Source of the DNA: Gracilimonas mengyeensis | GTDB taxonomy: Bacteria > Bacteroidota > Rhodothermia > Balneolales > Balneolaceae | Direction of reading: 5' to 3' | DNA: 64,000 nt | Assembly: GCF_900182705.1 (NCBI RefSeq) | Contig: NZ_FXTP01000004.1 | Coordinates: 124,001 to 188,000, forward strand | Made by a program: the position numbers and the translations under genes | Notes under the pieces: model-generated | Seen by the model: the letters and a program-made list of their open reading frames with translations, nothing else | The model's database searches: none | Told to the model about the DNA's origin: nothing | Shown: positions 52,834 through 60,649 of the stretch, in pieces | Numbering within the stretch: the first letter of the stretch is position 1 | Layout of the letters: every line of letters begins with the position of its first letter

Positions 52834-54282
52834 ATGACCACCCCAAAATCCGTAACCGCCGTTTTCGATATTGGGAAAACCAATAAGAAGTTTTTCCTGT
52901 TTGACGAGCAGTACGGCGTAGTGCGGAAAACGCAGGTGAAGCTGAAGCAGACCACCGACGACGATGGCGACCCCTGTGAGGATTTGCCGGCCCTGGAGCG
53001 CTGGATCAAAGAAAATATCCGTGAGGTGCAGGAGGATGAATCGGTGGATGTGCAGGCGCTGAATTTTTCGACCTACGGTGCCAGTCTGGTACATTTGGAT
53101 GAAGAAGGGAAGACCGTAACGCCCTTATATAATTATCTGAAACCCTTTCCCGAAGACTTGTTAAATCAGTTTTATAGCAGCTACAAAGGCCGGGAAGGGC
53201 TGTCGCTGGAAACGGCTTCCCCGCCTATGGGAATGCTGAATTCGGGCCTGCAGCTGTATTGGCTGAAATACGGGAAGCCGGAAGTGTTTAAAAAGATTCG
53301 GAAGAGCCTGCACTTTCCTCAGTATTTGAGTTATGTGATGACGGGGCTGCAAACTTCAGAGCTAACAAGTATCGGCTGCCATACGGCTATGTGGAATTTT
53401 GAGCAGGATGATTATCACGCCTGGATGAAGCAGGAAGATTTATTGGAATTACTGCCCGGTATTGAGCCTGTTACGGCCACTTTTCCTGTCCCATGGAAAG
53501 ATAAAACCTTGGAAACCGGGGTGGGTATACATGACAGCTCGGCCGCACTGGCTCCCTATTTATTTGCCCTGGATGAACCTTTTATGCTGGTTTCAACGGG
53601 TACGTGGAGTATCACCTTCAACCCATTTAATAAACAACCGCTTACCTTTGATGAGCTGCAGCGCGATTGTCTCTGCTACCTGGATGTATATGGCAACCAA
53701 GTGAAGGCGGCCCGTTTTTTTCTGGGAAATGAATATAGTGTACAAAAAGAAAGGCTGATGCAACATTTCGATATTCCGGAAGATGCAGAACCGGTTGATT
53801 TAGACCCGAAGCTGATGAAAGAAATTATCCAAAAAGATAACCCGGCGCTTAAGCTGAAATTACATACAGCCTATAATTCCGGGCCTTATCCTCAGAATAA
53901 ACCCGGCGAATGGGATATCACCCAGTTTGATTCGTACCAGGAAGCCTACCATCAGTTAATGCTGGATTTAGCATCCATTCAGGCAGAGTCTATTAAGCTG
54001 GCCGGTGGAGACGTTTCAGCCAATAAGCTGGTGATAACCGGAGGGTTCAGTCAAAACGAATTTTTTATTCGTCTGCTGGCTTGTTTTTTCCCGGAAAAAG
54101 AGATTTATACTTCGAGTTTACCGAATGCCTCAGCCCTTGGCGCGGCTATGGTGGTAAATGATGACAGCAGGCTGAAGCATGACAAAGAAGCTGCCAATCG
54201 TTTACTTGGATTGAAGAAGCACGAAGCTTGTAAAGCTACAGAAGCCGGCGGTTACCGCTGGAAAGAATCGGTGTTGAGTTGA
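52834..54282 (+). CDS. rhaB: L-rhamnulokinase (FGGY family)
   Basis: About 482 residues from the ATG at 52834, which gives the canonical start TAVFDIGKTNKKFFLFDEQ (phosphate-1 motif of the actin/FGGY fold). An in-frame start at 52768 would overlap the end of rhaI and is rejected. Further family segments: FSTYGASLVHLDEEG, ETASPPMGMLNSGLQLYWL, SIGCHTAMWNF, GVGIHDSSAALAPYL with the probable catalytic Asp, FMLVSTGTWSITFNP and LVITGGFSQNEFFIRLLA. It phosphorylates L-rhamnulose at O1. The substrate is assigned from context between rhaI and the rhamnulose-phosphate aldolase; sequence alone says FGGY sugar kinase. Confidence 0.92.
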   Translation: MTTPKSVTAVFDIGKTNKKFFLFDEQYGVVRKTQVKLKQTTDDDGDPCEDLPALERWIKENIREVQEDESVDVQALNFSTYGASLVHLDEEGKTVTPLYNYLKPFPEDLLNQFYSSYKGREGLSLETASPPMGMLNSGLQLYWLKYGKPEVFKKIRKSLHFPQYLSYVMTGLQTSELTSIGCHTAMWNFEQDDYHAWMKQEDLLELLPGIEPVTATFPVPWKDKTLETGVGIHDSSAALAPYLFALDEPFMLVSTGTWSITFNPFNKQPLTFDELQRDCLCYLDVYGNQVKAARFFLGNEYSVQKERLMQHFDIPEDAEPVDLDPKLMKEIIQKDNPALKLKLHTAYNSGPYPQNKPGEWDITQFDSYQEAYHQLMLDLASIQAESIKLAGGDVSANKLVITGGFSQNEFFIRLLACFFPEKEIYTSSLPNASALGAAMVVNDDSRLKHDKEAANRLLGLKKHEACKATEAGGYRWKESVLS

Positions 54283-54318
54283 TGATGGCAGGCCGTTGGG
54301 TTGATTGGAAGTGATTTG

Positions 54319-54524
54319 CCTTCGGCACCAACACCTCTCACAAACAATGTGGGAACAGCCACATTGTTTGATCTCTCCTCAAGGAGAGACTTTCTGTGCT
54401 TGAATTATGACTGTGATAATTACAAAAAAACATGGAGATAGAAATCCGCTTCGAAAAGTCCTCCCTTGAGGGAGGTGCCGGGTTTTGATTTATCAAAACA
54501 CGCGGAGGGTGTTCGTGCCAAGGG
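54319..54524. repeat. MITE-like element F, copy 3 (206 bp)
   Basis: It begins CCTTCGGCACCAACACC and ends GGGTGTTCGTGCCAAGGG. It carries the same constant blocks as copies 1 and 2 (CTCTCCTCAAGGAGAG and TCCTCCCTTGAGGGAGG) but private hairpins: CAAACAATGTGG/CCACATTGTTTG (54341-54370, 12 of 12 paired) and GTTTTGAT/ATCAAAAC (54482-54499). It sits in the 596-base gap between rhaB and lutA. Confidence 0.78.
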
Positions 54525-54576
54525 CTAAAAATGTTGAACACAAATAGAAGCCGTGAAGATGTATCTTTGGCATATT

Positions 54577-54720
54577 GCCAGCCCAACCTCCGAATGGACA
54601 TTACGCCTTTGGTTGTAATGGTGCGGAGGTTTCTAAGCCAGGGCACGCATGTTTCCACGGACCAAAGTCCGTGGCTACACTCGGTCGTCCCAGTGGGACT
54701 ATTGATAGTAACTCTGTAGT
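54577..54720. repeat. Other repeats between rhaB and lutA
   Basis: Downstream of element F, GCCCAACCTCCGAATGG ... GTGCGGAGGTTTC (54579-54634) is module B in reversed orientation, and CCACGGACcaaaGTCCGTGG (54656-54675) followed by TCCCAGTGGGA are further palindromes. Several overlapping short open frames cross this stretch, but none has a ribosome site or protein-like sequence. An AGTCTCTTAAA sequence at 54850, near the lutA start, weakly resembles the upstream motif seen at other genes. Confidence 0.55.
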
Positions 54721-54878
54721 CCTACTTACGTCTCCTTTGTTGGCTCCCTTGGATGTTAGGGAAGAAACAAGAAAGAGTTTTAGCAACAATGGCTTTTTGA
54801 TTTCCCATAGCATCCAGACCTTGCCTTCAATAACAGGCACCTATAAAACAGTCTCTTAAATTCATTATAAAATCTACC

Positions 54879-55616
54879 ATGCGCATTTCGCTGTTCATCA
54901 CTTGCTTTAACGATACGCTGTTCCCTGAAACGGGCAAAGCCATGGTTCGTTTGCTGGAGCGGTTAGGACATACCGTTGATTTCCCTTTCGAACAAACCTG
55001 CTGCGGACAGATGCATTACAATACCGGATACCAGGAAGAGGCCATTCCGCTGGTACGCAAGTTTATCGATGTTTTTGGAGATGCGGAGTATATCGTGGCG
55101 CCGTCTGCTTCTTGTGTGGCTATGATTCACGAGTTTTACCCCAAAGTGGCCGAACGTTCCGGTGATGCACAACTGGCAAAAGAAGTAGAAGAAATCATCC
55201 CAAAAGTATATGAGCTGTCGCAGTTTTTGGTGGATGAGCTGGGTATTGAAGATGTGGGAGCCTATTATCCCCACAAAGTAACTTTTCACCCCACCTGCCA
55301 TTCTATTCGGATGCTGCATGTAGGGGATGCACCGCTGAAATTATTGAGAAAAGTGAAGGGACTGGAACTGGAAGAATTGCCCGGCGCATTAGAATGCTGC
55401 GGCTTTGGAGGAACTTTTGCCGTGAAAAATGCCGATACCTCCATGGCTATGCTCAGCGATAAAATGAAGAATATCGAAAGTACGGGAGCCAAAGCCTGTA
55501 CGTCTATTGATAATTCGTGTCTGATGCACATCGGAGGAGGGTTATCACGCAAAGGAAGTGATACCAAGGCGGTTCACCTGGCGGAAATTTTGGCTTCAAC
55601 GGAGGAGAACCAATGA
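54879..55616 (+). CDS. lutA: Lactate utilization protein LutA (Fe-S oxidoreductase subunit)
   Basis: A 245-residue protein with two CCG domains: TCCGQMHYNTGYQEEA (about residues 40-56) and ECCGFGGTFAVKN (about 170-183), which bind an iron-sulfur cluster or join subunits in heterodisulfide-reductase-like enzymes. SLFITCFNDTLFPETGKA at the start and HPTCHSIR are typical of LutA/YkgE. With LutB and LutC it oxidises L-lactate to pyruvate, passing electrons to the respiratory chain. Its TGA overlaps the lutB start (ATGA), so the two are translationally coupled. Placement right after the rhamnose genes fits, because the rhamnose pathway here ends in L-lactate. Confidence 0.95.
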   Translation: MRISLFITCFNDTLFPETGKAMVRLLERLGHTVDFPFEQTCCGQMHYNTGYQEEAIPLVRKFIDVFGDAEYIVAPSASCVAMIHEFYPKVAERSGDAQLAKEVEEIIPKVYELSQFLVDELGIEDVGAYYPHKVTFHPTCHSIRMLHVGDAPLKLLRKVKGLELEELPGALECCGFGGTFAVKNADTSMAMLSDKMKNIESTGAKACTSIDNSCLMHIGGGLSRKGSDTKAVHLAEILASTEENQ

Positions 55617-57040
55617 GCAGGCAAACACCCACTTTTCAGGAAACGGCCGATGCCTATCTAAACAACACGCAACTGCGGGAAAACCTGGGCCACGCGACCC
55701 ATACCATCCGGGATAAACGTGCTGATATTGTGGGAGAGATGCCCGATTGGGAGCATCTCCGGGAAGCCGGCAACAAGCTGAAAAAGCGCGTAATGCGTCA
55801 TCTGGATTCATACCTGTTACAGCTTGAGGCATCCGTACAGGAAGCGGGTGGACACGTACACTGGGCACGGGATGCGGAAGAAGCCAATGATATTATTACC
55901 GGACTGGTAAAACAGCAGCAGGTGGATGAAGTGGTGAAGGTAAAATCCATTACCACCGATGAAATCAAACTGAATGAAGCCCTGAAAAAAGAAGGCATAC
56001 AGGCGCTGGAAACGGATTTGGCGGAGCTGATTGTACAGCTGGCTGAGGATGAGCCTTCGCATATACTGGTGCCGGCCATCCACAAAAACCGGAAAGAGAT
56101 CCGGGATTTATTTCGGGAGAAATTAAATAACAAGGAATTGACTGATCGCCCCGAGGATTTGGCAGAGGCGGCCCGTTTATATCTCAGGAAGAAGTTTTTG
56201 AGTGCAAAGGTGGGCATCAGCGGCGCGAATTTTGGCGTGGCGGATACCGGAACCATTGCCGTGGTGGAATCGGAGGGCAACGGCCGGATGTGTACCACGC
56301 TACCTGAAACATTGATTACGGTGATGGGCATCGAAAAACTCATCCCTACCTGGCAGGATTTTGAAGTATTCATGCAGCTGCTGCCTCGTTCATCTACTGC
56401 CGAGCGTATGAATCCGTACAACTCCTTTTGGACGGGCGTTACGCCGGGCGATGGTCCCCAGGAGTTTCACTTGGTGCTGTTGGATAATGGCCGAACCAAC
56501 GTATTGGCCGATGAAGTGGGAAGGCAGACGTTGAATTGCATCCGCTGCAGTGCGTGCCTGAATGTATGTCCCGTGTACGAACGTACCGGCGGACATGCCT
56601 ATCACTCCGTATATCCCGGGCCCATAGGCGCCATTTTAACGCCGCAACTCAAAGGCATTGAAGATGACGGAGCAGCTTCGCTTCCGTATGCTTCGAGTTT
56701 ATGTGGAGCATGCTATGAAGTCTGTCCGGTTAAGATTGATATCCCCAAAGTGCTGGTGCACCTGCGGGGCAAAATTGTGGACGAGAAGAAACGTAATGGT
56801 TCGTTAAAAGCTAAACTGGACCCGGAGCATGTGGGATTGAAATTGATGGCCCAGGCATTTAAGAATTCAAAAAGGTATGAACGGGCGCAGAAGCTGGCTC
56901 AAACAGGGCAAAATATTTTTGTCAAAGATGGAAAGATCTCCAGTTTGCCGGGCTATCTGTCTGGCTGGAGCGCCATGCGGGATCTGAAGCCCATCCCCAA
57001 AGAAACATTCCGTGAATGGTGGAGGAACCGCAATGAGTAA
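55613..57040 (+). CDS. lutB: Lactate utilization protein LutB (Fe-S protein)
   Basis: A 475-residue protein. The N-terminal LUD domain (about 60-300) contains VGISGANFGVADTGTIAVVESEGN. The ferredoxin-like part has CIRCSACLNVCPVYERTGGHAYHSVYPGP (about 310-340) and CGACYEVCPVKIDIPKVLVHLR (about 363-384), i.e. two CxxCxxCxxxCP-type cluster sites. The C-terminal tail (LSGWSAMRDLKPIPKETFREWW) is typical of LutB/YkgF. It carries electrons in the LutABC lactate oxidase complex. Its start overlaps lutA by four bases and its stop overlaps lutC by eight, showing a tight operon. Confidence 0.96.
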   Translation: MSRQTPTFQETADAYLNNTQLRENLGHATHTIRDKRADIVGEMPDWEHLREAGNKLKKRVMRHLDSYLLQLEASVQEAGGHVHWARDAEEANDIITGLVKQQQVDEVVKVKSITTDEIKLNEALKKEGIQALETDLAELIVQLAEDEPSHILVPAIHKNRKEIRDLFREKLNNKELTDRPEDLAEAARLYLRKKFLSAKVGISGANFGVADTGTIAVVESEGNGRMCTTLPETLITVMGIEKLIPTWQDFEVFMQLLPRSSTAERMNPYNSFWTGVTPGDGPQEFHLVLLDNGRTNVLADEVGRQTLNCIRCSACLNVCPVYERTGGHAYHSVYPGPIGAILTPQLKGIEDDGAASLPYASSLCGACYEVCPVKIDIPKVLVHLRGKIVDEKKRNGSLKAKLDPEHVGLKLMAQAFKNSKRYERAQKLAQTGQNIFVKDGKISSLPGYLSGWSAMRDLKPIPKETFREWWRNRNE

Positions 57041-57692
57041 AGCCAAAGATGAAATACTGCACCGCATACAATCAGCCCTGAAAGAGGTGCCTGCGGATGA
57101 AAAACGGGAAGATGTTGCAGTGAACCGTGAGTACATCCAAAAAGGAAATCTGAGTGGTGAAGAGCTGGTAACACTTTTTGTAGAACGCTCCGGCGAATAC
57201 CAGGCAACTGTGAAACGGATCAAGAAAGAAGAGCTAAAAGATGAAATTAGCAAAGCCTGTGATCGCCATAAGGCTATAAAAATGGTAATTCCTGCCGGTT
57301 TTAAAACCGATTGGTTACCGGATCTGCTGGAGCCACAGTTTGATGATTCCGGTGCACCTCTATCTCACGACGAACTAGATCAACTGGACGGAGTAATCTC
57401 TACCTGTGCGCTGGCTGTGGCCCAAACCGGAACCATTATTCTGGATGCCGGGGCGGGACAAGGCAGACGCGTACTTTCCCTGCTGCCCGATTATCATTTA
57501 TGCATTGTTCGGGAAGATCAGATAGTGGAAACCGTTCCTGAAGGCTTTGCCGGGGTATCGGATCAAGTAAAAAAAGAAGGTCGGCCGATTACGTTTATTT
57601 CCGGTCCGTCTGCTACTTCTGATATCGAGCTCAACCGTGTGGAGGGTGTGCACGGCCCGCGCAAGTTGGATATTTTAGTGGTAGGTGGGTGA
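57033..57692 (+). CDS. lutC: Lactate utilization protein LutC (LUD domain)
   Basis: A 219-residue protein from the ATG at 57033, chosen because GGAGG at 57020-57024 is well placed and because the longer frame from 57012 begins inside the lutB tail without need. The LUD domain carries LAVAQTGTIILDAGAGQGRRVLSLLPDYHLCIV, GPSATSDIELNRVEGVHGPRKLDILVV, typical of LutC/YkgG. It is the third subunit for L-lactate oxidation. A D-type repeat (ACATGGAACACCGAATAAC ... AATGTTGAAG) starts at the stop codon. No regulator of the LutR/GntR type is seen next to the operon. Confidence 0.95.
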   Translation: MSKAKDEILHRIQSALKEVPADEKREDVAVNREYIQKGNLSGEELVTLFVERSGEYQATVKRIKKEELKDEISKACDRHKAIKMVIPAGFKTDWLPDLLEPQFDDSGAPLSHDELDQLDGVISTCALAVAQTGTIILDAGAGQGRRVLSLLPDYHLCIVREDQIVETVPEGFAGVSDQVKKEGRPITFISGPSATSDIELNRVEGVHGPRKLDILVVGG

Positions 57693-57826
57693 ACATGGAA
57701 CACCGAATAACAAACATTGAATAAGGAATGTTGAAGCAATCCTGTCAATCCTTTTAATCTTGGTTCAAACTGTTGTAGTAAGTAAAAGGGAGAGATAATA
57801 AGGCTCATCGTTTGAATCCACCATCG

Positions 57827-58010
57827 CACATCCCCCTGTAAATTTCTAAAGAAATTTCCGGTCCCTCTTCAAAGAGGGAATTATCTATTTACCAGCCTAA
57901 TATTCAGTTATTTATATCTGAGTTATTCTTTATTCCATGCGTATTAACTGATAATTCTCCCTTTGAAGGGAGACCGGTTCAGACCTTCAGGTCTGAAGCA
58001 GGGGGATGTG
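57827..58010. repeat. MITE-like element G (184 bp, perfect 12-bp terminal inverted repeats)
   Basis: CACATCCCCCTG (57827-57838) and CAGGGGGATGTG (57999-58010) are exact inverted repeats. Inside is a nested mirror: hairpin AAATTTC/GAAATTT (57840-57857), hairpin TCCCTCTTcaaaGAGGGA, an AT-rich middle, hairpin TCTCCCTttgaAGGGAGA, hairpin TTCAGACC/GGTCTGAA (57978-57997). The architecture is that of element F with different sequences. It fills most of the 455-base gap between lutC and the PL10-like gene; no gene is seen there. Confidence 0.8.
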
Positions 58011-58147
58011 AGATGCTCGAAATGGGAAAAGATGCTTGAATCGAAGAGCATTAAGTATTTTCAACTTCGCTAACCACATTCGCATTTTTCAATGGGCAGG
58101 ATTACATTGCAATTCGGAAAGGAATTGAAATCAGTTAGTTGGAGAAA

Positions 58148-59275
58148 ATGAACTTTATGACTTATCAGTATACCTGCCTGATACTTTTAACTTTTCTTGT
58201 CGGATGTTCAAATCATGCAGATCCTGATAAAGAGATCCCGATCAGCCTGGATAAGTTTGCTGACGGGATCCATCACTATGAACTGTTTGCCGAAGAGTTA
58301 GATTATCCGCGGCTGGATACCAGCAATTACCGGGGCATTGCCGACAACCTGGTGACTTTTCAAAATGAAGACGGCGGCTGGCCCAAGAACATCGATTGGC
58401 TGGCGGATGTGGATATGGATTCTCTGAAGAACACCCTAAGCCCGCGTGATGTCCAAAGCACCTTCGACAACGACAACACCCATCCTCAAATAGATTTTCT
58501 GGCGAGGATGTACTCTCGTACTGGAAATGAGAAATACAGGGAAAGTGCAGAAGAAGGACTCCGATATATCCTGGAAACCCAAAACCCAAGCGGAGGCTGG
58601 CGTGGCTGGGATGTGGATGCCATCACTTTTAATGATAATGTGATGACCGGCATCATGGAAGTGCTGCTGGATGTGAAAACAGGAAAATCCTATTACGAAT
58701 GGGTGGAACCGGAATTAAGGCGGGAGCTAAATCAGGCTTTTGATGAAGCTTTAGATGTGACGCTACGTTGTCAGATTGAAGTGAATGGCGTAAAAAAAGC
58801 ATGGGGACAGCAGCACGATCATCAAACGCTGGAGCCGGTGCAGGGGCGTACCTATGAATTTCCGGCGGTGGTTTCGAGGGAATCGGTAGGCGTTGTGGAA
58901 TTCCTGATGCAGATTAATAACCCCGATGAACGGATCGTTGAAGCCGTTGATGCCGCAGTAAGCTGGATGAGAAGGTCCGGTCTGGAAAATATCCGCATCG
59001 ATACCATTCATATTTCCCCGGATACCTATCCCGGTCAAAATCTGGATGTGGACCGAAAGGTAACCATAGATTCTTCGGCATCTACCATTTGGGCTCGTTA
59101 TTATGAAGTGGAGGGCAATACTCCTTTTTTCGCCACCCGGTCTGGTGAAAAAGTATATTCCCTGGCCGAAGTCAATCCGGAACGCCGGGGCGGTTACGCC
59201 TGGTACGGCTACTGGCCGGCGGAGCTGATTGAAGAAAAGTATCCGGCCTGGAAAAAGAGGGAGGGACTGAAATAG
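58148..59275 (+). CDS. PL10-like pectate lyase, lipoprotein (2)
   Basis: About 375 residues; the start may be 58148 or 58157, both just after GGAGAAA, while a TTG at 58139 is less likely. A lipoprotein signal (YTCLILLTFLVGC) is followed by the PL10 toroid: IADNLVTFQNEDGGWPKNIDW (about 45-65), STFDNDNTHPQIDFLARMY, GLRYILETQNPSGGWRGWDVDAITFNDNVMTGIMEVL, KAWGQQHDHQTLEPVQGRTYEFPAVVSRESVGVVEFLM and GGYAWYGYWPAELIEE. These match classical PL10 more closely than the copy at 36938. It should cut polygalacturonate in the periplasm or at a membrane face. It is the last pectin gene on the plus strand and is separated from lutABC by element G. Confidence 0.9.
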   Translation: MNFMTYQYTCLILLTFLVGCSNHADPDKEIPISLDKFADGIHHYELFAEELDYPRLDTSNYRGIADNLVTFQNEDGGWPKNIDWLADVDMDSLKNTLSPRDVQSTFDNDNTHPQIDFLARMYSRTGNEKYRESAEEGLRYILETQNPSGGWRGWDVDAITFNDNVMTGIMEVLLDVKTGKSYYEWVEPELRRELNQAFDEALDVTLRCQIEVNGVKKAWGQQHDHQTLEPVQGRTYEFPAVVSRESVGVVEFLMQINNPDERIVEAVDAAVSWMRRSGLENIRIDTIHISPDTYPGQNLDVDRKVTIDSSASTIWARYYEVEGNTPFFATRSGEKVYSLAEVNPERRGGYAWYGYWPAELIEEKYPAWKKREGLK

Positions 59276-59350
59276 CTATTTTTGTTCATGCGGTTCTTGA
59301 ATAAGGTTTAGTAAGAGGAAAATATAGTGATTCTATAATCAGAGTGACTG

Positions 59351-59400
59351 CCCTCCCTGAAAATTCAACAGGTTGAATTTTCTGTCCCTCCATGAGGGAC
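59351..59400. repeat. Half-copy of the F/G hairpin scaffold
   Basis: CCCTCCCT, then a private hairpin GAAAATTCAAC/GTTGAATTTTC (59359-59382, 11 of 11 paired), then GTCCCTC-cat-GAGGGAC (59384-59400). This is the left half of the same scaffold as elements F and G, alone, in the 247-base gap between the convergent PL10-like and glycosylase genes. It could also work as a terminator for both. Confidence 0.65.
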
Positions 59401-59522
59401 ACAGATTCCTAAATCTTATCACCAGTCAGATTATAAGTCAGAGTTTTTTTGATAAAATTATGATCCCGAATTTCCCTGTCAAATCACCCGGTTGTTCTCT
59501 TATTACCTTATTCCCTCCTTAA

Positions 59523-60470
59523 TTACTTCTTCGCCTGCTCTTCCTTCTCTTTCAGCACGTAATTCACATATAGAAACTCAAGGGCTGCAGCCTCATAGCC
59601 TTCCCAGTTTGTGATGAGTTCCTGGAATCTTTCTTCGGAAGTATTGTGGGGATCTTCACCGTAGCTCCAGATAATCCAGCGGCGCAAACCTTTTTCTTCG
59701 CCTTTCTTTTTTACGGAGGGAAAAACGGCATCGGTTCGGGCACGCATCATCATTAAATCCTGTCCGGAAGTGGGGCCAATGCCTTTTATTTTGGTGATGG
59801 TGTTGTAGAAGGTTTCGGGATCACATTTCATAAGAAAATCCATGTCCACATTACCGGCTACAATGTCGTTGGCAAGACCGACCAGATATTGCCCTTTTCG
59901 CAAAGTAGGACCCATTTTGCGGATGTTGGCCGGGTCGGCTTTCATCAACTGATGCGGCCGCGGCCAGGCAGGCAGGTTTTGCTTGCCGTGCATAAGGGCA
60001 CTGCCATAGTTTTCCCGGATTTTGAACATCATCTTTTTAGCCGTTGGCTTGTGGTTCATCTGCATCTGTACAATACGGTACAAGATGTCTTCAAACAGAT
60101 TAGCGCGGGTCATGCGCTTCAGTCCATAGAGTTCACTCAATTTATTTCCCAACACAGGATCATCAGAAGCCTTTTCATACAGGGGACGCAAATCCATATC
60201 GGTACCAAGAATTTTGGCCAGATTTTGGTTCGCTACCTCAATCTCTTCTTTATCAAGCGATTCCGGTGTTTCTATGTGGAATTCAGGGTTTTCCGGATCA
60301 CCATTAAAAAACACAGTTACGATAATATCACGATCGCCAACGGGCAAAGGACGGGTAAATCCTTCCTCAAATATTTTTTCCGGTTCATGTTCGTGATCGA
60401 AATAGGATTCCACATCCAGGCAAAGAAACCAGTCGTGCGGAGGAATAGATTTTAAGGTCCAGGAGCTCAT
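59523..60470 (-). CDS. HhH-GPD DNA glycosylase (AlkA-like)
   Basis: A 315-residue cytoplasmic protein. The C-terminal half (about 115-280) is the helical HhH-GPD fold: an entry helix NLFEDILYRIVQMQMN, FLMKCDPETFYNTI, the helix-hairpin-helix KIKGIGPTSGQDLMMMRAR followed by TDAVFPS, where the Asp sits at the catalytic position of AlkA/MutY-type enzymes. The N-terminal 110 residues (WFLCLDVESYFDH, DIIVTVFFNGDPENPEF) correspond to the small beta domain of AlkA/OGG-like glycosylases. It probably removes alkylated or oxidised bases. No Fe-S cluster cysteines are seen. It is unrelated to the pectin locus and marks its right border. Confidence 0.85.
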   Translation of the reverse strand: MSSWTLKSIPPHDWFLCLDVESYFDHEHEPEKIFEEGFTRPLPVGDRDIIVTVFFNGDPENPEFHIETPESLDKEEIEVANQNLAKILGTDMDLRPLYEKASDDPVLGNKLSELYGLKRMTRANLFEDILYRIVQMQMNHKPTAKKMMFKIRENYGSALMHGKQNLPAWPRPHQLMKADPANIRKMGPTLRKGQYLVGLANDIVAGNVDMDFLMKCDPETFYNTITKIKGIGPTSGQDLMMMRARTDAVFPSVKKKGEEKGLRRWIIWSYGEDPHNTSEERFQELITNWEGYEAAALEFLYVNYVLKEKEEQAKK

Positions 60471-60572
60471 AGTGGTGATTAGGTAATAAGTTAGTTAGTG
60501 AAAAAGTAAATAAGGATTCTGGGTTAATGAGTCCAGTTATCCAGTGATTTATAAAGGGGTATATATCACATT

Positions 60573-60597
60573 CGTTCCAACGCAGAGCGTTGGAACG
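60573..60597. repeat. CGTTCCAACGC hairpin
   Basis: CGTTCCAACGC (60573-60583), a 3-base loop and GCGTTGGAACG (60587-60597) pair perfectly. It is nearly the same as the hairpin at 38444-38468 (CGTTCCCAACG) inside a composite repeat, so this family also occurs outside the pectin locus. Confidence 0.75.
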
Positions 60598-60649
60598 AGT
60601 TGCGTTTTTCCTTATCTACTTATTCACTTATCTACTAAATCCAAGCCTC

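Noticed and set aside
54531-54859. Overlapping short frames between rhaB and lutA
   Set aside because: They cross palindromic repeats (module B reversed, CCACGGAC hairpin) and lack ribosome sites; repeat DNA often stays open by chance.
55613-55616. Four-base overlap of lutA and lutB considered as a frameshift
   Set aside because: ATGA overlap with both proteins complete is normal translational coupling.
11764-59275. Considered as a mobile genomic island
   Set aside because: No tRNA gene, integrase or attachment-site duplication is visible at either edge; only one dead IS30 fragment was found, so recent transfer is not supported by what can be seen.
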